This document shows positions 5,807 through 12,413 of a DNA stretch of 16,840 nt, one piece after another. The stretch is taken from positions 1 to 16,840 of the forward strand of contig CAUJFU010000047.1 of NCBI GenBank assembly GCA_963169055.1, written 5' to 3'. Both the position numbers and the translations under genes were made by a program. Positions within the stretch are counted from its first letter, which is position 1. Each line of letters starts with the position of its first letter. The notes below the pieces were generated by a model that was not told where the DNA came from, searched no databases, and saw only the letters and a program-made list of their open reading frames with translations. Origin of the DNA: Myxococcota bacterium (lineage in GTDB: Bacteria > Myxococcota_C > UBA6777).

Positions 5807-7426
5807 ATGTTGTTCGCAGAGGTGCAGATGCGCCAAGGAGAGGGTCCCCAAGCGGTTGGAGTTTGGGAGGATCGGACGAGCGAGGAAGAAGTGGAGAAGG
5901 CGATGCAAGAGGGTGTGTTAAGAGAGCCGATGTCACCCGTCGATGCGGCTTGGTTGAGCATGGAAGAACCGACCAATTTGATGATGATCTCGGGGGTGAT
6001 GCAATTTGCCCAACCGATCGAGAAAGAAGCGTTGTGCCGTGTGTTGATGGAGCGGCTGGTTGGGCCGTACCGACGTTTTCGACAGCGGGTGGTGGAGCCT
6101 GCGGTGGGGATCGGCGCGCCGTATTGGGAGGAAGTGGAGTCTTTTTCTTTGGAGAAGCATCTTGTGGAGATGGATATCGCCGCTCCCTACGATCGCTTGA
6201 CGTACCAAAGCCAAGTGAGTGCGTTGTTAAGCGAGCCGTTGCAGCGGGACAAGCCGCTTTGGTGTATGCACTTGTTGCGAGAGAACGGGGAGATCCGAGC
6301 GATCTTTGTACGAGTACATCATTGTATTGCCGATGGGATCGCGCTTGTGGTGGTTCTGTTGTCGATGGCCGATCCTGCCGAAGCTTCGGCGAATTCTACG
6401 TTCTCAGAATCTGAAGCTGTGCAAGGTGGGGCTGGAGGCCGGGATGTCGGGGTGGAGTCGGACACGTTGTTTGATCGGCTGCGTGGTTTGGGCGATCTTG
6501 CGCGGACGGCGATGGATAGCGGCGTGTTTCAAGCGGCGAAACAAGCGAGCGAACAAGTGATGGAGCAGTTGTCGACGCGAGCGAGCGGCGTGTTTCAGCA
6601 AGTGCGCGAGCTTTCGTCGAAGTTGATCGAGGGGGGGCGAGATCTATTGCAACGCCCCGATCATTGGGCCGATCAAGCGCGCATTAGCGCGCAAGGTTTG
6701 TTGGCTCCTGTGCGCTTGCTATTAGAACGCGATGAGCCCGCAACACGTTTTCGTGGCCCCCTTGGGACGGCCAAAAAGGTGGCTTGGTCTCCACCGATTC
6801 CGCTGGCGGATATCAAAGCCCTTCGCACGACGACGCACGCAACCGTCAACGATATCTTGATGGCCGCGATGACAGGCGCTTTGCGGCGGTATTTGTTGCA
6901 ACATGGCGAATCGCTCGATGGGATCGAGCTTCGTGCGGCGATCCCTGTGAATCTGCGACCGATCGAAGAAGCCAAGCGCCTTGGAAATGCGTTTGGTTTG
7001 GTGTTTGTGCAGCTTCCTGTGGGCGAAGAAAGCCGAGAGATCCGCACGTTGCAGATCAAAACGCAGATGGACGAACTCAAGCGATCTCCCGAGGCGTTGG
7101 TGACGCTAGGGATCTTGCGTGCTGTGGGTTTTACACCCTCCGAGATCAAGCGATGGTTTGTGGAGATCTTTGGTCGTCGGCTGACTTGCGTGATGACGAA
7201 CGTTCCGGGGCCACAGCAGCCGTTGCGGATGGCGGGTCAACCGTTGGAAACCTTGATGTTTTGGGTTCCGCAGACAGGGCGTTTGGGGCTTGGTGTGAGT
7301 CTTTTGAGTTATGCGGGGAGTGTGCGTTTGGGTGTTGCGGTGGATGCCGGATTGATCGACGATCCCGATGCCATCGTACAAGCATTTCAAGAAGAGATCG
7401 CAGCGATGATGCGCGATCGATCGTGA
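5807..7426 (+). CDS. Wax ester synthase/acyl-CoA:diacylglycerol acyltransferase (WS/DGAT family)
   Basis: A predicted 539-residue WS/DGAT enzyme, which joins acyl-CoA to long-chain alcohols or diacylglycerol to form wax esters or triacylglycerol. Seen: conserved opening MSPVDAAWL (res. 42-50), PLW at ~148-151, catalytic HHCIADG (171-177, matching HHxxxDG), VNDILMAAMTGALRRYL around N348-D349, and NVPGP (465-469). All family landmarks are intact. It is longer than typical members: ~40 residues precede the first motif, and the linker between the catalytic and ND motifs (about 187-310) is long, polar and apparently helical. Start: AAGGG (5793-5797) 9 nt upstream, overlapping the DUF445 stop. A start at Met8 (5828) is also possible. 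The next gene follows 10 bases later and encodes another acyltransferase, suggesting a lipid-synthesis operon. Confidence 0.9.
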   Translation: MLFAEVQMRQGEGPQAVGVWEDRTSEEEVEKAMQEGVLREPMSPVDAAWLSMEEPTNLMMISGVMQFAQPIEKEALCRVLMERLVGPYRRFRQRVVEPAVGIGAPYWEEVESFSLEKHLVEMDIAAPYDRLTYQSQVSALLSEPLQRDKPLWCMHLLRENGEIRAIFVRVHHCIADGIALVVVLLSMADPAEASANSTFSESEAVQGGAGGRDVGVESDTLFDRLRGLGDLARTAMDSGVFQAAKQASEQVMEQLSTRASGVFQQVRELSSKLIEGGRDLLQRPDHWADQARISAQGLLAPVRLLLERDEPATRFRGPLGTAKKVAWSPPIPLADIKALRTTTHATVNDILMAAMTGALRRYLLQHGESLDGIELRAAIPVNLRPIEEAKRLGNAFGLVFVQLPVGEESREIRTLQIKTQMDELKRSPEALVTLGILRAVGFTPSEIKRWFVEIFGRRLTCVMTNVPGPQQPLRMAGQPLETLMFWVPQTGRLGLGVSLLSYAGSVRLGVAVDAGLIDDPDAIVQAFQEEIAAMMRDRS

Positions 7427-7436
7427 GGAGAGTTGG

Positions 7437-8264
7437 ATGTTGCGTGATCTGTCGGAGCGGATGGGGTGGATGCGAGAGCCTTCTGCGGAGGATCTTGGAC
7501 GGCGGGCGCGGCGTATCGAGCGCTTTTTATGGCCTTGGCAACAGTTGTTCAAACCATCCGTCACGGGGTGGGAGAATATCCCTGAGCAGCGTCCGCTGTT
7601 GTTTGTGGGCAACCATACGCTGTTTGGGGTGTTGGATGCGCCGTTGCTGTGGTTGGCCTTGTATCGGGAAAAAGGCATCTTGTTGCGCGGTTTGGGAGAT
7701 CGTCTGCATTTTCAAATCCCGGGCTGGCGGGAGTTATTGACGCGCTATGGGGTGGTGTTGGCAGATCCCGAAGTCTGCGGTCAATTGATGCAACAAGGCG
7801 AGGCGATCTTGGTCTTTCCGGGTGGAGCGCGTGAAGTGACCAAACGCAAGGGGGAACGCTACAAGTTGATCTGGAAGGATCGACGGGGCTTTGCGCGGCT
7901 TGCTGCTCAACACCAATGCACGATCATCCCGTTTGCTTCGGTGGGGATCGAAGATATGTTCGATGTGGTGTTGGATGGAGACGAGCTTGCGGCCTCTCCT
8001 TTGGGGGCTTTGTTGGAGCGGCTGCGTATCCGCAAGGATGTGTTGATGCCGTTGGCGGTGGGCAAAGGCCCGCTCGGTCTTCCGCGCTTGCAGCGGTTGT
8101 ATTTCCATTTTGGAGCGCCGATCGTGAGCGAGGACATCGATCCCGAAGACGATGCTGCGGTGTGGGATCTGCGCGAAGCCACGCGCCACTCGATCGAAGA
8201 AAGCATCGCCATGCTTCGTCAAGCGCAACGTCATGATCCCAAACGCTTTTTATTTTTCCCCTAG
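7437..8264 (+). CDS. Lysophospholipid/monoacylglycerol-type acyltransferase (LPLAT superfamily)
   Basis: A 275-residue acyltransferase. VGNHTLFGVLD (res. 57-67) corresponds to the catalytic His block (His60). It is followed by LLRGLGDRLHFQIPGW and by FPGGAREV (127-134), the form of the substrate motif seen in the MGAT/DGAT2-like branch of the LPLAT superfamily rather than the FPEGTR of PlsC. His60 and Asp67 are six residues apart, instead of the HX4D of PlsC-type enzymes. It therefore probably acylates a glycerolipid, perhaps making the diacylglycerol that the upstream WS/DGAT consumes; this is inference. The start has GAGGAG at 7425-7430, 6 nt upstream, overlapping the upstream stop. No signal peptide is seen; a peripheral membrane location is likely. 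The end is convergent with the hmuY-like gene, 34 bases away. Confidence 0.85.
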   Translation: MLRDLSERMGWMREPSAEDLGRRARRIERFLWPWQQLFKPSVTGWENIPEQRPLLFVGNHTLFGVLDAPLLWLALYREKGILLRGLGDRLHFQIPGWRELLTRYGVVLADPEVCGQLMQQGEAILVFPGGAREVTKRKGERYKLIWKDRRGFARLAAQHQCTIIPFASVGIEDMFDVVLDGDELAASPLGALLERLRIRKDVLMPLAVGKGPLGLPRLQRLYFHFGAPIVSEDIDPEDDAAVWDLREATRHSIEESIAMLRQAQRHDPKRFLFFP

Positions 8265-8298
8265 CCACTGAGATCGGTTTCGTGTTTGGTTCCCGACT

Positions 8299-9045
8299 TT
8301 AGGGAGCGGCCAGTTCGGCATAACGGAAGCGGGGGAATCCAGAGTTTCCTTTGTCGTCGTAGTATTTGAGCATTTGGATCTTATAGTATTTCTTTTCTGC
8401 GGTGCGTACGACATAAAGGAATTCAGAGCGGGGGGCGAGGATGTGTTTGAGAAGGTCATAGTAGTACCACTCTCCTTCTCGGCCAAAAGCAGAACGTGGC
8501 TCGTTCAGATTATTTCCTGTTTCATCGGCAAGATAGCCCTCGGTGGGAGCTTTTTCGAGAGCGTCAAAGTCTTTGTCGCGCAAGAGCGCAACAGTGGTGT
8601 CACCTTCGCCGCTGACGCCGCTGTTGGTCTTGATGAAGTAGCGCCGGAAAGCGAGACTCCAGCTTTTGTCTTTGTTCGATGGTTGGGTGGGTTTGACCTC
8701 GGTGCTTTGGCCGAAGGCAAAGTATACCCATTGATCGGGATTGGATGCGTTGATCTGGGCTTCCCATACACCGGGGCGTTGTTCTTTGAGCGAGACAGGC
8801 GGGCCGGGTAGCGTCTTGACTTTGATATCATTGGGCTTTTGGTTGGGGTCGCGCAAAGAAGGCGCGCAGCCCGCAAGCCACAAAAGAGCTACGGCAAAAC
8901 GTAGGGGCATCCCCCTGTGGCTGCCCAAGAACAGGGCGGATCTAGCGATTCGCGCTATCTTTCGAGCGCGCATCTCTCGGATATCGCACAAGCGGTGATC
9001 GATCTGTGTGATGGGGTGGGTTGGGGTGGGGTGGTTGTTGTGCAT
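8299..9045 (-). CDS. HmuY-family lipoprotein (putative heme/iron-binding)
   Basis: The family contains the heme-binding lipoprotein HmuY, which works with a TonB-dependent receptor; here the receptor gene lies 60 bases upstream. Conserved family blocks are visible: WSLAFRRYFIKTNSGVSGEGD, GYLAD, then YVVRTAEKKYYKIQMLKYYDDKG. A lipobox LAGC precedes the mature part (CAPSLRDP). The mature chain has one His (in DLLKHIL) and one Met (in KIQM), so the two-histidine heme ligation of Porphyromonas HmuY cannot apply. The start is uncertain. ATG 9045 has GGAG 5 nt upstream, matching this genome's habit, but gives a 60-residue leader. ATG 8973 has only weak GA-rich upstream sequence. ATG 8910 gives a compact signal peptide (MPLRFAVALLWLAGC) but no usable ribosome site and lies inside a repeat. 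I chose 9045. Confidence 0.8.
   Translation of the reverse strand: MHNNHPTPTHPITQIDHRLCDIREMRARKIARIARSALFLGSHRGMPLRFAVALLWLAGCAPSLRDPNQKPNDIKVKTLPGPPVSLKEQRPGVWEAQINASNPDQWVYFAFGQSTEVKPTQPSNKDKSWSLAFRRYFIKTNSGVSGEGDTTVALLRDKDFDALEKAPTEGYLADETGNNLNEPRSAFGREGEWYYYDLLKHILAPRSEFLYVVRTAEKKYYKIQMLKYYDDKGNSGFPRFRYAELAAP
8901..8940 (-). repeat. GTAGGGGC element copy inside the hmuY-like leader-coding region
   Basis: On the minus strand this reads CCGCCCTGTTCTTGGGCAGC then CACAGGGGGATGCCCCTAC. It closely matches the right half of the copy at 16566-16594 (CCGCCCGGTGTTTGGGCAGC, CACGGGGGGA). It ends in GCCCCTAC, the inverse of the GTAGGGGC that begins the other copies, which suggests terminal inverted repeats. 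It encodes ALFLGSHRGMPLR just before the hydrophobic part of the signal peptide. Confidence 0.7.
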
Positions 9046-9105
9046 GGTGGCTCCGTTGATGGGAGGGGGCCTTGGTTTTTTGCAGGAGATCTTCGCGATA
9101 GATGA

Positions 9106-11310
9106 TCAATACTGTCCGCGCACACCAAGGAAAAAGGTTCGAGGTCGGATGGGAAGCCATTGATGGTTTCCCGATCCAAGGATATTTTGCGCTGCGGCAA
9201 ACACTTCGAGTCGGCGGTCAAAAAAGGAACGGCTGAGGCGTGCGTGTAAAAGAACGTAGGGATCGATGCGCAGGGTGTCGTCTTTTTGATCGCCGTTGGT
9301 GTCGAGGAAAGCAAAACGCTCGCCTTCAAAGATCCCGCGCACGGTCAGTTTGAGGTGAATCCAAGGATCTTGGAGGGTGATCTGGGTATGTGCGCGATGA
9401 AGGGCACGCAGCGCAAGAGGCCGATTGTTCGGATGATCGATTGTGTCTGTCAGATTGTAGCCGACCTCGAAAGAAAACAGGCGGTGGGGAGTGAGGCGAA
9501 CAACCGCTTCGAGGCCGCGTGTGGTCGCCGAAGCGATGTTGGCGTATTGAACGCGGAAAGTACCGGGCTTGGCGGGGTCAGTAATCACTTGTTCGATGAT
9601 CAAGTTGTCGATCAAGTTATAGAAGCCTTGGAGAGAGAACCACAGCCACGGGACAGCTTGCCACTCTGCACCGAGCTGGAAGCCGTTGGCGAATTCGGGT
9701 GCAAGGGCTGGGTTGCCCTCGACGACATAACCGACGCTGTTATTTTCAAAGGTGAGGAAGAGTTCTTTGAAGGAAGGGGCGCGAAAAGCGCGGCCATAGC
9801 TTGCGCGTAGGATCAGGCCGGGCAGCGGGTCGAAACGCACGGCGAGTTTGGGGTTGATGGCGTAGCCAAATTGGGAGTCCAATTCAAAGCGAACACCCGG
9901 GACGACGCTCAGGCGAGGAGCGTCAACCAGCGGTAGCCACTCGTATTGTGCATAGACCGCGCCCCGACCGCGATGTGCAAAACTGTCCTTGATGCGGTCG
10001 GCACGCAAGTTTTCATAAAGTCCCTCCAGCCCGAGCGTCAGGATGTGTTGTGTCCCAAAGGCCCGATCCATCTGAAGGTTGGCTTGGAGCAACCAGTCGA
10101 ACGTTTCTTCATAGAGATCGAAGGCATCGGAGCCTTGTTGATCGTAGAGAAATTGATCGCGAAAAAAAGCGAAATGCAGTGAAGATTTGATACGTGTTGG
10201 CCCAGAAAGAAGAGAATCTGTACTGAGGGTAAGCGTGGCTGTTTCTGTCCGATTTTTTCGATCAAAGATCGCACCAGAGGCGGAAGCATCGATTCCTGCG
10301 CGATCTTGGTAGAGGTAATTTCCGCGTAAACTGATCCCGAAGGCTCGGGAAGCACGGTAAGAGGCTCGACCTTCGACTTGGAGGATCTCGTTGGAACTTC
10401 CCGAGGTGGAAGCGAGGGGGTCGCGGTCGGGGAGTTGGTATGCGTCATAACGGTGCCAACCAAGGGAGAGTTGAATATCCCATGCTTTTTGCTTCATGCC
10501 AAAGTAGCCCGTCAGATCGAGCAGATGGCCGCCACCGTTGCCATAACGAAGAAATCCCCCTGCTTCGATGGGTTTTTGACTGCGCCGTGTGATGATATTG
10601 ATCACACCGCCGATGGCATCGGAGCCATAGAGCGCGGAGGACGGGCCTTTGACGATCTCCACACGTTCGATGCGCTCAAGCGGAAAGCGTTGAAGATCGA
10701 TGACTCCGCGTACACGGCCAGAAACGCGCTCTCCGTCGATCAAGATCAGAACATACTTGGCATCGAGTCCTTGGAGGCGGACGCCCACCCCTCCGCCTTG
10801 ATCGAAACTTAATTGAATTCCGCTGTGGGTTTGAAGGATATCCGAAAGGGTGGCGGCGGAGGTTTTTTCTAATTGGCTTCGGGTGATCACTTCGACGCTA
10901 TGGACGGTGTCTTTGAGGCGTTGTTGCGTGCGTGCGCCTGTGACCACGATCGTGTCTTCCGAGGTATTCGATGAGGCCGATGTTGGGGGCTTTGTGGATG
11001 TTGCATTGGAAGGTCTCGATGCAGCGGGCTTTGTGGAGGCGGTTGCCTGCGAGGGGATGGGTTTTGAGGTGGGTTTTGAGGTGGGTGTGGGTTGCGAAGA
11101 AGGAGGCATAGCAGAGGCAACAGAGGCGAAGAATAGGCAAAAAAAAGCAAGAATCGACCACGCGACGTAGCGTGTTCTTGGTTGTGTTGCGCGGAGTGTC
11201 GGGAAATTTCGCTTGATGTGGAAATTCAGGGGATGGGTAGGGCGAGAAGGCCACGAAAGGGCGGTGTACAGAGGGTTGGGGGGGGTAGGTGTGTGGGTGG
11301 CCGTTTGCAT
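9106..11310 (-). CDS. TonB-dependent outer-membrane receptor
   Basis: A 734-residue receptor for energy-dependent uptake across the outer membrane. After a long N-terminus there is a signal sequence (about res. 48-67, ending ASVASA), a Pro/Ser/Thr/Lys-rich linker to ~115, a TonB box/plug start EDTIVVTGAR (118-127), and a plug domain with VLILIDGERV and IERVEIVKGPSSALYGSDAIGGVINII. A beta-barrel ending in GVRGQY follows. FRAP (509-512) and NPAL (533-536) resemble the paired boxes of heme and siderophore receptors, but no His lies between them. The downstream HmuY-family gene supports a heme or iron substrate. Start: no ATG, GTG or TTG lies close to the signal sequence. ATG 11310 is the nearest, but it has no clear ribosome site and leaves 47 residues before the signal. 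A promoter-like sequence at 11371-11399 argues against farther starts. Confidence 0.85.
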   Translation of the reverse strand: MQTATHTPTPPNPLYTALSWPSRPTHPLNFHIKRNFPTLRATQPRTRYVAWSILAFFCLFFASVASAMPPSSQPTPTSKPTSKPIPSQATASTKPAASRPSNATSTKPPTSASSNTSEDTIVVTGARTQQRLKDTVHSVEVITRSQLEKTSAATLSDILQTHSGIQLSFDQGGGVGVRLQGLDAKYVLILIDGERVSGRVRGVIDLQRFPLERIERVEIVKGPSSALYGSDAIGGVINIITRRSQKPIEAGGFLRYGNGGGHLLDLTGYFGMKQKAWDIQLSLGWHRYDAYQLPDRDPLASTSGSSNEILQVEGRASYRASRAFGISLRGNYLYQDRAGIDASASGAIFDRKNRTETATLTLSTDSLLSGPTRIKSSLHFAFFRDQFLYDQQGSDAFDLYEETFDWLLQANLQMDRAFGTQHILTLGLEGLYENLRADRIKDSFAHRGRGAVYAQYEWLPLVDAPRLSVVPGVRFELDSQFGYAINPKLAVRFDPLPGLILRASYGRAFRAPSFKELFLTFENNSVGYVVEGNPALAPEFANGFQLGAEWQAVPWLWFSLQGFYNLIDNLIIEQVITDPAKPGTFRVQYANIASATTRGLEAVVRLTPHRLFSFEVGYNLTDTIDHPNNRPLALRALHRAHTQITLQDPWIHLKLTVRGIFEGERFAFLDTNGDQKDDTLRIDPYVLLHARLSRSFFDRRLEVFAAAQNILGSGNHQWLPIRPRTFFLGVRGQY

Positions 11311-11639
11311 CCGAGGAAGTTCTTTCTTGTGGGGGCGCGGTGGTGTCGCGCTATCTTGGTTTCGGGGGTTGGTATGCTGTTTTTGCAGTGGGTTGTCAAT
11401 CATTAAAGGAAGCCGCATGGTGGGCGTTTCAAGTTTATTTGGATCGCGCACCGATAGGGGGTTGCGAAAAGCTGTGGCTGTGGGCGCGCATCTTTTGTGC
11501 TAAAGGAGCGCGGTGTGTTTTGGATGCGGCGCTTGGGCGAGAGGATTGATCGAAGAAAGCGTCCGAGTTTCCGAAGGTGCAGAAACTGTGTGTGCATCCG
11601 TCAATAGAACGGATCGAAGAAGGTGTTTGGGAGGAACCG
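11311..11639. other. Intergenic region between divergent receptor and pseudouridine synthase genes
   Basis: No convincing gene is seen. It should hold the promoters of both divergent genes. A minus-strand promoter candidate lies at 11371-11399. AAAGGAG at 11502-11508 looks like a ribosome site, but the following short frames (for example 11524-11607, 27 basic codons) have poor spacing and no recognisable content. I looked for a Fur-box-like GATAAT inverted repeat and did not see one. Confidence 0.5.
11371..11399 (-). promoter_or_regulatory. Possible promoter of the TonB receptor/hmuY pair
   Basis: On the minus strand, a perfect TTGACA (11394-11399) is followed after 17 bases by CATACC (11371-11376). 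The spacing is ideal, but the -10 matches only 3 of 6 positions. Transcription would begin near 11364, giving a leader of about 50 nt to the ATG at 11310. Confidence 0.35.
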
Positions 11640-12335
11640 ATGGGAAAGCGTGTGTGGGGTGAGCCGTTGTGTTTGTGGGAGGAAGAGGGATTGTGGGTGT
11701 TTGCGAAGCCTTCGGGGATGTGTACGCATCCTGCGCATGGGGAAGAGGGAGAGGATCTATTGTCGTGGGCGCGTCGTGTGTGCGGTGCGTCGGGTGCGTT
11801 AGCGCCCGTGCATCGGCTAGATCGGGAAACAAGCGGTCTGGTGGTGTGCAGCGAGGATCCACAGATGCGCGGTGGGATGGGGATCTGGTTTCGTGACGGA
11901 GCGATCCGCAAGGTGTATCTTGCGTTGGTGTATGGTTGTACCCGAAGCAAGGGAGTGATCGAAAAGCCACTCTCGGATGCGCGACGAGAAAAACCGTTGG
12001 AGGCGATCACGCGGTATCGGTGCTTGGAGGTGTTTTTGGAGCGTGCTTCGTTGGTGGAGGTGGAACCCGAGACGGGGCGAAAACATCAGATCCGACGGCA
12101 TTTTCAAGGGATCGGTCATAGCGTAGTGGGGGACAAACGTTATCCGCCGCCCCGCTGGCGTGCGCTGCCGGGGTTTCCCGGGCGTTTGTGGCTGCACGCG
12201 GCAAAGATGATCTTGCCGAATGGACAGTCTTTTGAAGCTCCCTTATCCGAAGAGTTAGAGCAACACCTGCGGATCTTGCGTGAGGCTAACGAACAAAACG
12301 TCGAGCCTTCGAGCACCTCGAATCGTGAACCTTAA
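11640..12335 (+). CDS. RluA-family RNA pseudouridine synthase
   Basis: A 231-residue protein that should isomerise specific uridines in rRNA or tRNA to pseudouridine. The catalytic motif HRLDRETSG (res. 58-66, Asp61) is intact, preceded by LWVFAKPSGMCTHP (18-31). ETGRKHQIR (144-152) and GHSVVGDKRY (159-168) follow in the order typical of RluA/RluC/RluD/TruC enzymes. There is no S4 domain at the N-terminus, so it is a short, RluA- or TruC-like form; the exact target RNA cannot be told from sequence. I start it at ATG 11640 because GGGAGG (11629-11634) lies 5 nt upstream; an in-frame GTG at 11577 lacks such a site. The C-terminal ~20 residues are polar and probably disordered. It precedes the GH31 gene by 78 bases and is divergent from the receptor gene. 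Confidence 0.88.
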   Translation: MGKRVWGEPLCLWEEEGLWVFAKPSGMCTHPAHGEEGEDLLSWARRVCGASGALAPVHRLDRETSGLVVCSEDPQMRGGMGIWFRDGAIRKVYLALVYGCTRSKGVIEKPLSDARREKPLEAITRYRCLEVFLERASLVEVEPETGRKHQIRRHFQGIGHSVVGDKRYPPPRWRALPGFPGRLWLHAAKMILPNGQSFEAPLSEELEQHLRILREANEQNVEPSSTSNREP

Positions 12336-12413
12336 AAAAGATTTGAACATCTGTTATGTATGCAGCAGGTATCTTGATCGGAGACGATGTTTTGGGTGAA
12401 CGAGGGTAAATCG

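Noticed and set aside
8265-8298. Bidirectional terminator between the acyltransferase and hmuY-like genes
   Set aside because: Only a weak TCCC/GGGA pairing is present, overlapping the hmuY-like stop codon, without a T-run.
11524-11607. A 27-codon basic, Cys-containing ORF upstream of the pseudouridine synthase
   Set aside because: The nearest ribosome-like site is about 15 bases away and the frame has no supporting feature.
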